Shown piece after piece: positions 9,501 through 16,983 of a stretch of DNA of 56,488 nucleotides. This DNA comes from Aurantimonas sp. 22II-16-19i (GTDB taxonomy: Bacteria > Pseudomonadota > Alphaproteobacteria > Rhizobiales > Rhizobiaceae). The position numbers and the translations under genes were made by a program. The DNA lies in assembly GCF_002088275.1 (NCBI RefSeq), contig NZ_AQQS01000038.1, forward strand, positions 1 through 56,488. The letters run 5' to 3'. The stretch's first letter is position 1; each line of letters starts with the position of its first letter. The notes beneath the pieces are model-generated. The model made no database searches, was not told the DNA's origin, and saw nothing but the letters and a program-made list of their open reading frames with translations.

Positions 9501-10003
9501 GAGGCCTTCAGCATCACCGGGAAGCCGACCTCGGCCGCCATCCGCCGGACCTCGGCCATGTCGTCCGGCAGCGGCGCGGTGGCGGGCACGACCGGCACGC
9601 CGACCTCGACGGCGAGATTGCGGGCGGCAACCTTGTTGCCGAGCCGGCGCATCGTATCCGCCGAGGGGCCGATGAAGGTCAGGCCGGCCTCATGGCAGGC
9701 ATCGACGAATTCGGGGCTCTCGGAGAGCAGCCCGTAGCCCGGATGGATCGCGTCGGCGCCGGACAGCTTGGCGACGCGGATCACCTCCTCGATCGACAGG
9801 TAGCTCTCGATCGGGCCGAGATCCTTGGGAAGATGGGCGCCGCGGCCGACCTGGTAGCTCTCGTCCGCCTTGAAGCGATGCAGCGCCAGCTTGTCCTCCT
9901 CCGCCCAGATCGCCACGGTCCGCAGACCGAGCTCATTGGCGGCGCGAAACACGCGGATGGCGATCTCCGACCGATTGGCGACGAGAATCTTGCGAATGGC
10001 CAC
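6542..10003 (-). CDS. pyc: pyruvate carboxylase
   Basis: Carboxylates pyruvate to oxaloacetate using ATP and bicarbonate, refilling the TCA cycle. A single 1153-residue chain carries all parts. The biotin carboxylase has KILVANRSEIAIRVFRAA at the N-terminus, the glycine-rich ATP-grasp loop WGGGGRGMRV, and EVNPRIQVEHTVTE. The carboxyltransferase has TTMRDGHQSL and the metal site HFHTHDTSG. The C-terminal biotinyl domain has EAMKMETAI with Lys about 1118 as the biotinylation site. I place the start at the GTG at 10003 because GGGAGG (10012-10017) lies eight bases before it; an in-frame GTG at 10012 would overlap that site. The gene is monocistronic. Length and domain order are those of alpha4-type Pyc. 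Confidence 0.97.
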   Translation of the reverse strand: MAIRKILVANRSEIAIRVFRAANELGLRTVAIWAEEDKLALHRFKADESYQVGRGAHLPKDLGPIESYLSIEEVIRVAKLSGADAIHPGYGLLSESPEFVDACHEAGLTFIGPSADTMRRLGNKVAARNLAVEVGVPVVPATAPLPDDMAEVRRMAAEVGFPVMLKASWGGGGRGMRVIRAEKDLEREVIEAKREAKAAFGKDEVYLEKLVERARHVEVQILGDTHGNVVDLFERDCSIQRRNQKVVERAPAPYLSHEQRRELAAYARKLADATAYVGAGTVEFLMDADTDAFYFIEVNPRIQVEHTVTEEVTGIDIVKAQIHILDGHAIGTPESGVPAQADIKLNGHALQCRITTEDPEHNFIPDYGRITAYRGATGFGIRLDGGTAYSGAVITRFYDPLLEKVTAWAPTPEEAIARMDRALREFRIRGVATNLTFLEAIIGHEKFRDNTYNTKFIDETPELFQQVKRRDRATKLLTYLADVTVNGHPETKNRPMPPQDHAPPVAPLFDAPIAPGTRQKLDELGPKGFADWLRDKPEVMITDTTMRDGHQSLLATRARTHDIVGIAEAYARGLPQLLSLECWGGATFDVAMRFLTEDPWERLALVREKAPNILLQMLLRGSNGVGYTNYPDNVVKYFVAEAAKGGVDLFRVFDCLNWVENMRVSMDAVCEAGKICEGAICYTGDLFDPERAKYDLKYYVALAKEMEAAGAHILGVKDMAGLLKPAAARVLFKALKEEVGLPIHFHTHDTSGISAATVLAAVDAGVDAVDAAMDAFSGNTSQPCLGSIVEALKGSERDPGLSSAAIRRISFYWEAVRTQYAAFESDLKGPASEVYLHEMPGGQFTNLKEQARSLGLETRWHQVAQTYADVNKMFGDIVKVTPSSKVVGDMALMMVSQDLTVADVMDPKKDLAFPDSVVAMLHGDLGQPPSGWPKDIQAKILKDKQPITVRPGSLIPEADLAAEQATIEAKLERKVSDQEFASYLMYPKVFTDFALAADLYGPVSMLPTPNYFYGIVQEDEVLVDIERGKTLVIRCLGFGETDEKGMRTVFFELNGQPRRVKVPDRAHGAAGNGARQKADPANPNHLGAPMPGVVSTLAVAAGQEVKAGDVLLSIEAMKMETAIHAERNGRIEAVHVSTGSQIDAKDLLVVYAA

Positions 10004-10193
10004 GAACAACACCTCCCGAACTGTCCTGATGGGGCCGCCGGCTTACCGCCGCCCGCCCCGATGCACAAGATTGCGGCGCGTCGCGCGATTTCGCAAGTGC
10101 GAAGAAATGGCCCCGGGGTCGTCTCCGCCTATGACGTCGTCGGGCCCTCGTCAAAAGGCGCGGTGCGCGCAGACGCACGCGACCGCGTGGCTC

Positions 10194-10227
10194 TTGAAAT
10201 ATAGGACCAGGTCATATAGATTTGACC
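10194..10227 (+). promoter_or_regulatory. promoter and inverted-repeat operator of the toxin-antitoxin pair
   Basis: TTGAAA (10194-10199) and an AT-rich TATAGATT (10215-10222) form a probable promoter. The inverted repeat GGTCA (10210-10214)/TGACC (10223-10227) overlaps its -10 region. This is the usual place for autorepression by an Xre-type antitoxin. The region is clearly more AT-rich than the flanking genes. Confidence 0.4.
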
Positions 10228-10309
10228 ATGTTTCCATGTCGTTTGCCATCTGGGGCCGACGGCTTTTTCGGAGTTCCTGATATTCCACAACCAAACTGAC
10301 GAGCGAAGG

Positions 10310-10705
10310 ATGCGGGCGTTCAAGACGAAGGAATTCGCTCGCACTGCTCGCAAAGAGGGCGTGGCGGTGGATGAGCTGAGAAACGTCGTCAAGCGAACCC
10401 TGGGCGGGAAGATTGACGCCGAGCTCGGCGCCTTCCTGATCAAACAGAGGATATCGCAGGGAAAGGGCGGTCGGAGGGGCGCACACCGGACCATCATCGT
10501 CTTCAATGCGAAAGACCGGCTCGTGTTTGTCCACCTCTTCGGCAAAAGCGAGAAGGCCAATCTGAGCACCATTGAGGAGCGTGCCTACAAGAAGGCGGCA
10601 AAACTCATCGTCGGCCTCACCGAAGATCAGGTGCAGGCTCTTGTTCACTCCAGAGAATGGATCGAGATCGAGGATGACGGAAAAGAAAAAGGTCTATCGG
10701 AGTGA
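10310..10705 (+). CDS. RelE-like toxin, HigB type, of a type II toxin-antitoxin system
   Basis: A 131-residue basic protein that follows the PF06296 (HigB-like RelE toxin) pattern: an N-terminal FKTKEFARTARKEG, GGKIDAELGAFLIKQRI, RRGAHRTIIVFNAKDRLVFVH, then FGKSEKANL and a C-terminal VQALVHSREWIEIED. The family consists of ribosome-dependent mRNA interferases that inhibit translation. The toxin gene precedes the antitoxin gene (HigBA order), and the two overlap by 32 bases. The composition is less GC-rich than in its neighbours, suggesting horizontal gain. The ATG follows GAGCGAAGG. The catalytic residues are not marked by a motif I can assign with certainty. Confidence 0.82.
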   Translation: MRAFKTKEFARTARKEGVAVDELRNVVKRTLGGKIDAELGAFLIKQRISQGKGGRRGAHRTIIVFNAKDRLVFVHLFGKSEKANLSTIEERAYKKAAKLIVGLTEDQVQALVHSREWIEIEDDGKEKGLSE

Positions 10706-11000
10706 GGCGCTTCGTTCCCTCCATCTGGCGATGGAGGGGCTTCAAAAGGTCGGCGCGATCGATCTGCAGACAATGCGCGAATTCGACGTCGAATGCCTGA
10801 CGACCATCGAGACATTCGATGCGGAGGGCATTCGGGCGCTCCGCGAGAACGCGCAGATGAGCCAGGCCGTGTTCGCCAAGGTTCTGAACGTCAGCACCTC
10901 GGTCGTCAGCAAATGGGAGCAGGGCGAGAAGCGGCCGAGCGGGCCTTCGCTCAAACTGCTCTCACTCGCCTACAAGAAGGGCGTCGAGGCCATCATGTGA
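10674..11000 (+). CDS. Xre-family antitoxin (HigA/NadS-like)
   Basis: A 108-residue partner of the toxin just upstream. The C-terminal half is an Xre helix-turn-helix: IRALRENAQMSQAVFAKVLN, VSTSVVSKWEQGEKRPSGPS, LKLLSLAYKKG. The N-terminal half probably contacts the toxin. The ATG at 10674 lies inside the toxin gene, so translation is coupled. It is expected to neutralise the toxin and repress the operon through the inverted repeat at 10210-10227. An upstream frame extension to 10572 has no ribosome binding site and would lie within the toxin gene, so I reject it. Confidence 0.82.
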   Translation: MTEKKKVYRSEALRSLHLAMEGLQKVGAIDLQTMREFDVECLTTIETFDAEGIRALRENAQMSQAVFAKVLNVSTSVVSKWEQGEKRPSGPSLKLLSLAYKKGVEAIM

Positions 11001-11036
11001 ACCTGGCTCGGCGTGTCGGATGTGCGTCGTCGAACC

Positions 11037-11921
11037 TCACCGGTTCCGCACCAGCGGCGTCTTCTGCGGCCAGGCGGTCTTTTCCGTCTCGCGCACGAAG
11101 GTGAAGAGCCCGGAGAGACCGACCAGCGCCATGCCGGCCATGGCGATCCAGTCCGGGAACTCCTCGAAGAAGGCCGCGCCGATCACCGCCGCCCAGATGA
11201 TCTGGCTGTACTGGGTGGGCGCGACCCGGGCCGCCGAGGCGAAGCGGGTCGCGAAGACCAGGAGGAGATGGGCGAGGCCGACGACGAGGCCGCCGAAGAC
11301 CAGCAGCAGCCAGGTCTCGGCAGGCGGCGCCTTGAAATCCGGCAGCATCAGGACGCCGTTGACGACGACGGCGGCGACGAGCACCGCGCCGATCAGCGTC
11401 ACGCGCTTTTCGCTCGGGCCGAGCACGCGCAGGACGATCACCGTGATCGCCCCGCAGATCGCGACGCCGACGGCGGCGAGATGACCGGGAAGGATCTCGC
11501 GAAAGCCCGGCCGCACGACGAGCAGGACGCCGACGAGACCGCCCACCACCGCCAGCCAGCGCCGCCAGCCGATGTCCTCCTTGAGGACCACGAAGGAGAA
11601 CACCGTCACGAAGATCGGCAGGAGGAAGATCAGCGCATAGGCCTCGGCCAGCGGCAGGGTGGTGAAGGCGACGACGCCGAGTATGCCGCCGAGGGTGCCG
11701 CTCGCCATCCGGATCGCGAGCAGGCCCGGCCGCTTCGGCACGAAGACCGACGGCCAGCTATCCTCCGGCCGCTTGGTGAACAGCGCCGGCACCAGGGCGA
11801 TCAGCGAAATGAAGAAGCCGACCTCGAACACCGGCAGCTGATGGCCGATCGCCTTCAGCGCCGCATCCCCGCAGGCAAACGAAAAATAGGCCGCAAAGGC
11901 GAGCAGGATGCCGGATTGCAT
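11037..11921 (-). CDS. EamA-family (DMT superfamily) permease
   Basis: A 294-residue inner-membrane protein with about ten hydrophobic helices arranged as two EamA repeats. The first runs over residues 1-135 (ILLAFAAYFSFACGDAALKA and LAEAYALIFLLPIFVTVFSF). The second starts around 150 (GVAICGAITVIVLRVLG and APTQYSQIIWAAVIGAAFF). DMT permeases export small metabolites or amino acids; the substrate cannot be told. The start at 11921 (ATG CAA TCC GGC) opens directly into the first helix. The frame remains open upstream to 12290, but that part has no membrane segments and runs through a repeat-rich stretch. Its 3' end faces the antitoxin gene, 36 bases away. Confidence 0.85.
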   Translation of the reverse strand: MQSGILLAFAAYFSFACGDAALKAIGHQLPVFEVGFFISLIALVPALFTKRPEDSWPSVFVPKRPGLLAIRMASGTLGGILGVVAFTTLPLAEAYALIFLLPIFVTVFSFVVLKEDIGWRRWLAVVGGLVGVLLVVRPGFREILPGHLAAVGVAICGAITVIVLRVLGPSEKRVTLIGAVLVAAVVVNGVLMLPDFKAPPAETWLLLVFGGLVVGLAHLLLVFATRFASAARVAPTQYSQIIWAAVIGAAFFEEFPDWIAMAGMALVGLSGLFTFVRETEKTAWPQKTPLVRNR

Positions 11922-12104
11922 GGGGTGCTTTCGAAACGGGCGATCGAGGCCGGTCGATAAGACGGCGTCCGGTGGCTGACAAGCGGCGGACGGCCACAGC
12001 CCGGCAAAATCCGCAAGTCTGCGAACAGATTGAGCCGACCGGGGTGGCGACGGCGTGGCGCGACCGGGACACACCCAGCCTCCGGTGCCAGCCGCGTCGA
12101 GGAC

Positions 12105-12196
12105 GCCCGCGGGAGGCCTGAGCAAGGCCTGAGCTATGCCCGCGAGAGGCCTCGCGAGAGGCGCGCGGGAGGCCCCGCGAGAGGCGCGCGAGAGAG
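12105..12196. repeat. cluster of GCGRGAGGC short repeats
   Basis: At least five copies of a GCGAGAGGC/GCGGGAGGC unit lie within about 90 bases (near 12108, 12141, 12152, 12165 and 12178). A related but weaker set (GCGGGAG, GCGGGAA, GCGAGGC) occurs at 13076-13117 on the other side of the esterase gene. No protein is evident, and the function is unknown. The remainder of 11922-12313 shows no gene. Confidence 0.55.
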
Positions 12197-12313
12197 GATT
12201 GACGGCGCTCCGCCGGTGGTGCCAATTCCGCCCGGTCCGAGGCGGCGGGCAGGGCCGTTCGGAACTGCCGCGCCACGGACGATCGCACAATCGAAACTTG
12301 GGGAGCGAGGACG

Positions 12314-13069
12314 ATGGTCAGTGTTATCGAGGGAGCCGAGCCGTTCGCATTTGAGGGCAACGACATCGGCGTCGTGGTGCTGCACGGCTTCACCGGAACC
12401 ACCCAGAGCATGCGCTATCTCGGCGAGGGCCTCCATCGCCGCTTCGGCTTCACCGTCGTCGGGCCGCGCCTGCCGGGGCACGGCACGTCGCCGGACGACA
12501 TGGAGACGACCGGCTATCTCGACTGGGTCGGCGAGGCGGAGGCGGCGCTGACGTCGCTGGCGGCGCGCAAACGCAAGGTCTTCGTCGCCGGCCTTTCGAT
12601 GGGCGGCACGCTGACGCTCAACCTTGCGGCCCGCTTCCCCGATCTCGTCGCCGGCATCGCGCCGATCGCGGCGGCCGCCGGCCAGCTGACCGAGCCCTTC
12701 GCCGAGGCGCTGATGCTGAACCCGCGGCCGAAGCGGCTGCCGGGCATCGGCTCGGACATCAAGGCGGAAGGGGTCGTGGAGCTCGCCTATCCGGAGGTGC
12801 CGGTCGCATGCATGGCCGAGGCGGTGGTGCTGTTTGCCGCCACCAGCGATCTGCTGGCGAGGATCGCCTGCCCCTGCCTGGTCGTCCATGGCCGCGAGGA
12901 CCACGTCGTGCCGGCCGCGAACGCCCTGAAGATCGTCAACGCCGTGTCCTCGGACGACATCCGCCTGCTCTGGCTGAACGAATCCTACCACGTGGCGACC
13001 CTCGACAACGACAAGGACCTGATCGTCGACCGCCTGGGGGCGTTCTTCACGGAGATCGGCGCCGCCTGA
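12314..13069 (+). CDS. alpha/beta hydrolase, carboxylesterase (Est30-like)
   Basis: A 251-residue single-domain cytoplasmic esterase. Near the N-terminus is VVVLHGFTGTTQSM, providing the oxyanion hole. VVGPRLPGHGTSPDDM follows, and the nucleophile elbow is VAGLSMGGTLTL (Ser about 97). The catalytic Asp is likely in VVHGREDHVVPAAN and the His in NESYHVATLDND, a hallmark of the Est30/monoglyceride lipase group. These enzymes hydrolyse short to medium acyl esters. GGGGAGCGAGGA precedes the ATG. It stands alone and ends before a strong bidirectional terminator. The physiological substrate is unknown. Confidence 0.88.
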   Translation: MVSVIEGAEPFAFEGNDIGVVVLHGFTGTTQSMRYLGEGLHRRFGFTVVGPRLPGHGTSPDDMETTGYLDWVGEAEAALTSLAARKRKVFVAGLSMGGTLTLNLAARFPDLVAGIAPIAAAAGQLTEPFAEALMLNPRPKRLPGIGSDIKAEGVVELAYPEVPVACMAEAVVLFAATSDLLARIACPCLVVHGREDHVVPAANALKIVNAVSSDDIRLLWLNESYHVATLDNDKDLIVDRLGAFFTEIGAA

Positions 13070-13190
13070 GACAGCCGCGGGAGTTCCTCGCGGGAATCTC
13101 GCGAGGCCCCGCAGGCACTGCCTGTTCGGGGAGCTGCCTGGCCGAGGAGACAGCGAACGGGAAAGCCGAAATTGCGAAGCAGGTGCCGGA

Positions 13191-13234
13191 CACACGAAAA
13201 AGGGCAGCGAGGGGGAGCTGCCCTTTTTCGTGTG
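13191..13234. terminator. bidirectional intrinsic terminator
   Basis: A perfect 18-bp inverted repeat, CACACGAAAAAGGGCAGC (13191-13208) and its complement (13217-13234), with an 8-base loop. The A-run before the stem and the T-run within the right arm let it act on both strands. It ends the esterase transcript. The rest of 13070-13570, outside this hairpin, holds no gene that I can support. Confidence 0.85.
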
Positions 13235-13570
13235 CATGTTGCGATCGAGGGGGGATGATCGCTTGGGGGTGCCTGAATAATGCACGGGTCTCGCCCGGGT
13301 TCCGGGTGTGGCGAGAATTATTTCGCCGGGTGTCGAGAAGGCTGCCTGCCGGCCGAAAGGGCGTCCTGTTCCGCCAAGTATCTGCGCCCGATGGTTATGT
13401 CACAGGTTCGGGGATGAAACGGACGGCCCGGTGCAGGACCTCCTCCGGCGGGGATCGGGTCGAACCGGGCGGTGCTGCCCTGATCGTCCCGCTTTTCGGC
13501 TTGGCGCGAGCGGCTCCGGGAGTGCATAATTGCCGGATGCAGCCGGTCGGCAGAGCCTGTGGAGGGTGAT

Positions 13571-14179
13571 TTGGTCACGGCGTTTCATTCGCTCGCAAAT
13601 GCCGGCCGCCATCCTCGCGGCTGGCCCTGCCGCATGCTGGTCTGCGGGCAGTCGGAAGCGCGGCGCTTCCACGCCGAACTGCGGCCGAGCCACGTCCTGT
13701 CGATCGTCACCCCGGGGCGCAGCTATCTCGGTCCTAAGGACGTTGCGCCGGAGTGCCACCTGAAGGTCGAGTTCGACGACGTGGAGGAGCCCGCATCCGC
13801 CGCCGCCCCGACGCTCGACCAGATGCGCGGGATCATCGCCTTTGTCGCCGACCTGCCGGAGGAGGCGAGCCTCTGCCTGCACGGCCTGCAGGGTGTGCGG
13901 CGGGCGCCGGCCGTCGGCCTCGGCATTCTCGCCAGCCTGATGCCCGCAGGCGAAGCGGCGGCCGCCCTGACGCCCTTCTGCCGGCATTCGCCGGATCCCA
14001 ATCGTCTCGTCGTCCGGCTGTTCGATGCGGCGCTGGCGGAGGAGGGCGCGCTGATCCAGGCCTGCGACAGCCGTTTCGTCGCCGGCAGCGGAACATTGCT
14101 CCGGCGCAGCCAGGACGATCGCACCGATTTCGACTTCGGTCTCCTGGCGCTCGAGGAAGACCGCGTGCGCCGCGGCTGA
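13571..14179 (+). CDS. protein-tyrosine-phosphatase-like protein lacking the catalytic Cys
   Basis: A 202-residue protein resembling the alphaproteobacterial family with the phosphatase loop HCxxGxxR. LVCGQSEARRFHAEL and HVLSIVTPGR open the fold. LKVEFDDVEEP matches the Asp-containing loop. DQMRGIIAFVADLP precedes the P-loop position. There the sequence is LHGLQGVRRAP, so His104 is followed by Gly105 instead of Cys, while Arg111 is kept. Phosphoryl transfer by the usual mechanism is therefore impossible, and the protein may be a pseudophosphatase. The start is likely the TTG at 13571, five bases after GGAGG (13561-13565); an in-frame GTG at 13559 overlaps that site. It lies 139 bases before the LysR gene on the same strand. 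Confidence 0.65.
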   Translation: MVTAFHSLANAGRHPRGWPCRMLVCGQSEARRFHAELRPSHVLSIVTPGRSYLGPKDVAPECHLKVEFDDVEEPASAAAPTLDQMRGIIAFVADLPEEASLCLHGLQGVRRAPAVGLGILASLMPAGEAAAALTPFCRHSPDPNRLVVRLFDAALAEEGALIQACDSRFVAGSGTLLRRSQDDRTDFDFGLLALEEDRVRRG

Positions 14180-14318
14180 GTGGAAGCCACCGGCTCGGGC
14201 CAAGCGGGCGATCCATTAGGGCCACCGCCTGTCCTGGTGGGTGCATCCCGATGGCGACGCGATATCACCTCCCGCATCCGCCGCCGGATGCGGTCAGCCG
14301 TTCGAGGGAAGCCGTGTC

Positions 14319-15320
14319 ATGGACGATGGTCTCTATTCCGCTCGGCTCGAACCGGAGCCGCCCACGGCCCATGCGCAGCACCGGCTGAACGTTCCGCTCA
14401 ATGCGCTTCGCGCCTTCGAGGCGGCGGCGCGTCATCTGTCGATCAAGCAGGCGGCGCTCGAACTGGCGGTGACGCCGTCCGCCGTCAGCCATCAGCTGCG
14501 GATCCTGGAAGAGGCTCTGGGCGTGACGCTGATGCAGCGGCTCGCGGGCGGCCTCGTCCTCACAGAAGCGGGCGCAAGGCTGGCGCCCGAACTGACCGGC
14601 GGCTTCGGCCGGATCGCCGGGGCGGTGGCCGGGCTGCGGCAGGAGCGCGGGAGCGGGCCGCTGCGGCTGTCGATGCTGCCGACCTTCGCCTCGCACTGGC
14701 TCTTGCCCCGGCTGGCGCGCCATCCCCTCGAGCGTGCCGGCTTCGACCTCCTGATCTCGACCACCCAGGACGCCGTGGACCTCGCCTCCGGCGCCGCCGA
14801 CGTCGCCGTCCGGCACGGACGGGGCAACTGGCGGGGGCTGCGGGCGGACCTGTTGTTCGAGGAGCATGTCGGCCTCTTCGGCCCCGCGACAGCGGATCCC
14901 CCCGATCTGGAGGAGATCCGCGCGCGGATCGGCCGGGCGACGCTGTTCCTGTCCCGGCATCGCCGGGAGAACTACGTCCGCTGGAACGACACCCTGCCGG
15001 GCGGCCCGATCCGCCCGGCTTCGGTGATGACGGTGGATTCCGCCGGGCTATCGCTGCGCGCGGCGATGGATGGGGCAGGCTTCGCTTTGGCCGGCGTGGA
15101 GATGGCGGCGTACGACGTCGGCGCCGGACGGTTGAGCGAGCCCTTCGCCCACCGCATTGCGGCCGGAGGCGGCTACTATCTCGTCTATCCGGAGGCGCTG
15201 GCGCGGGATCGGCGGGTGCGCAACCTCAGCCGCTGGATGGCCGACGCGGCGGGCGAGGGCGGCGAGCCCGGCGCCATGCCGTCAAGGGAGAGACCTCACT
15301 CTTCTTCGCCCGACCAGTAG
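14319..15320 (+). CDS. LysR-family transcriptional regulator (GcvA/AmpR-like)
   Basis: A 333-residue LysR-type activator. The winged helix-turn-helix is at residues about 25-85 (LNALRAFEAAARHLSIKQAA, LAVTPSAVSHQLRILEEALG, LTEAGARL). LNALRAFEAAARHLS is typical of the GcvA/AmpR branch. The C-terminal part is the periplasmic-binding-protein-like inducer domain (LRLSMLPTFASHWLLPRL; DVAVRHGRGNWRG). The ATG at 14319 follows GAGGGA. Its 3' end overlaps that of the convergent cupin gene by 25 bases. Its regulon is unknown. A target near the cupin/hydrolase pair is possible, although the gene is not placed in the usual divergent position. Confidence 0.88.
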   Translation: MDDGLYSARLEPEPPTAHAQHRLNVPLNALRAFEAAARHLSIKQAALELAVTPSAVSHQLRILEEALGVTLMQRLAGGLVLTEAGARLAPELTGGFGRIAGAVAGLRQERGSGPLRLSMLPTFASHWLLPRLARHPLERAGFDLLISTTQDAVDLASGAADVAVRHGRGNWRGLRADLLFEEHVGLFGPATADPPDLEEIRARIGRATLFLSRHRRENYVRWNDTLPGGPIRPASVMTVDSAGLSLRAAMDGAGFALAGVEMAAYDVGAGRLSEPFAHRIAAGGGYYLVYPEALARDRRVRNLSRWMADAAGEGGEPGAMPSRERPHSSSPDQ

Positions 15321-15820
15321 TCGACGGCATCTTCCGCCCGGAACGAGGCGGCCACCCGGCGCATCGCCTTGTCGCCGCCCGGCGCCGCGCCTGCGAACAC
15401 GGTGATCTTGCCGCTGTCGGGATACTCCATGACGTCCGGCTCGCGCATCGTGCTGATGGCGACGTAGCGCAACGGCTCGCTGCCCGTCGCGATCATCTGG
15501 TGGGCCGTCTCCGCCCCGCCGGCCGGGCAGACGACGACTGCCCCCGCCGTAACCTCGTAGCGCGCCTCGCCGAAGCGGACGGTGCCGGTCCCGGAGAGAA
15601 CGACGAACATCTCGTCGTTGCCGTGGTGGCTGTGGAAGGGCCATGCCGCCTTGCCGGGCGGTACCTCGACGAGGCGGGCGCCGAGATGGGCCGCGCCCAG
15701 CGGCGCCGCGATCGGCGCCATTGCGGCGGCGAAACGGTCGCCCTGCGTCTGTGAGACCAGCGTCAGCTCGTCGAGCCGGACGACGGGTGAGGGGCGGGGG
15801 GATGCAGGATCTCGGGACAT
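15296..15820 (-). CDS. cupin-domain protein
   Basis: A 174-residue protein with one conserved cupin barrel in the middle. Motif 1 is PFHSHHGNDEMFVVLSGTG (metal ligands HxH and Glu). Motif 2 is in PAGGAETAHQMIATG. Such small cupins bind a metal and may be sugar-binding or dioxygenase-like; the reaction cannot be read. The ATG at 15820 is preceded by AAGGAG nine bases away. It is divergent from the hydrolase gene at 15970 and convergent with the LysR gene. Confidence 0.82.
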   Translation of the reverse strand: MSRDPASPRPSPVVRLDELTLVSQTQGDRFAAAMAPIAAPLGAAHLGARLVEVPPGKAAWPFHSHHGNDEMFVVLSGTGTVRFGEARYEVTAGAVVVCPAGGAETAHQMIATGSEPLRYVAISTMREPDVMEYPDSGKITVFAGAAPGGDKAMRRVAASFRAEDAVDYWSGEEE

Positions 15821-15969
15821 GGCGGAGGTCTCCTTGGCGCAATTGAGCGCCGATCGCGGCTCGCTCGCAACTGAGATACCCTCAGCCGGGGACGAGAAAA
15901 GCTCACTTGGCGCGACCGATGCTTTGCCGGATCCTGTCCGGCAGGCAGGCTCGCGCGAAGGATGACGAT

Positions 15970-16983
15970 GTGGACACTGATGCTCTACCGCTGGCGGCTG
16001 GACCAGACACGGCCCGCCCCCGCCGATCCGGCGCCGGCGCCAGCATTGGGGACGTTCCGGCACCGCCCGACGAGGCCTTCACCGTCCTTGCCGCCGACGG
16101 CTACCCGATCCGCGGCAGCATCTGGCATGGCGAGGCGCACGGCCCCGTCGTCGTCGTCCACGCCGCGACGGCGGTTCTGGCGCGTTATTATGCCCGCTTT
16201 GCCGCCTGGCTGGCGGGGCGGGGCGCGACGGTCCTGACCTTCGACTATCGCGGCATCGGCCAGTCGCGCTCGACGCCGCTGCGGGCGCTCGATGCCGGCT
16301 GGGCCGCCTGGGGGGCGCTCGACGCCGAGGCGGTCCTCGCATATGCGCTGGAGCGATGGCCGGGACGGGCCCTCATGGCGGTCGGCCATTCCATCGGCGG
16401 CTTCGCCATCGGGCTTGCGCCGAGTTCGGTGCGGCTGGAGGCGATCGTCACCGTGGGCGCGCAGTTCGCCTACTGGCGCGACTATGCTCCCCGCTCGCGA
16501 CGCGCGATGGTTCTGAAGTGGCACCTCTTCATGCCGGCCGTCACCGCCATCCTCGGCTATTTCCCGGGCGCGCGGCTGGGCTGGCTGGAGGACGTGCCGC
16601 GCGGCGTGGTGCGGGACTGGAGTCGCATGGGGCCGCGTTTCGAGGCGAGCCTCGAGACCGCCCTCGACCGCGCCGAACTCTCGCGGCGCCACAGCGCAAC
16701 CCGCGCGCGTCTCCTCGCCATCGGCATCAGCGACGATCCCTTCGCCACCGACGCTGCCATCGCCCGCCTTCTCGCCTATTATTCGGGCGCCGACCGCACC
16801 CATCTGCGGCTCGCGCCCGGGGATGTCGGGACCGCCGAGATCGGTCACTTCGCCTTCTTCCATGGCCGCTTCAGCCAGTCGCTCTGGCCGCTCGCCGGCG
16901 ACTGGCTGATCGAGGGGCGGCTCGCGGGCGACGCACCGGGCCGGATCGTTTCGCGCAGCGAGCGCCGCGCAGGTGGCGCCTGA
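15970..16983 (+). CDS. alpha/beta-fold hydrolase
   Basis: A protein of about 337 residues. It has VVVVHAATAVLARYYARF near residue 55, TFDYRGIGQSRSTPLR, and the nucleophile elbow MAVGHSIGGFAIG. A probable catalytic His lies in AEIGHFAFFHGRF near the C-terminus. This resembles a rhizobial family of uncharacterised alpha/beta hydrolases with a substrate-covering insertion (RRAMVLKWHLFMPAVTAILG). The substrate is not known. I favour the GTG at 15970 because GAAGGA (15957-15962) is seven bases upstream; the frame is open back to a TTG at 15907. It is divergent from the cupin gene. Confidence 0.75.
   Translation: MDTDALPLAAGPDTARPRRSGAGASIGDVPAPPDEAFTVLAADGYPIRGSIWHGEAHGPVVVVHAATAVLARYYARFAAWLAGRGATVLTFDYRGIGQSRSTPLRALDAGWAAWGALDAEAVLAYALERWPGRALMAVGHSIGGFAIGLAPSSVRLEAIVTVGAQFAYWRDYAPRSRRAMVLKWHLFMPAVTAILGYFPGARLGWLEDVPRGVVRDWSRMGPRFEASLETALDRAELSRRHSATRARLLAIGISDDPFATDAAIARLLAYYSGADRTHLRLAPGDVGTAEIGHFAFFHGRFSQSLWPLAGDWLIEGRLAGDAPGRIVSRSERRAGGA

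Noticed and set aside
6344-10204. Plus-strand open frame of 1286 codons antisense to pyruvate carboxylase
   Set aside because: It runs opposite a clearly real gene. The translation is Arg/Asp/His/Leu-rich with no domain, as expected of the complement of GC-rich codons, and there is no ribosome binding site.
11922-12290. N-terminal extension of the DMT permease
   Set aside because: The open frame before 11921 has no membrane helices and runs through the GCGRGAGGC repeat cluster. The normal first helix starts right at the ATG at 11921.
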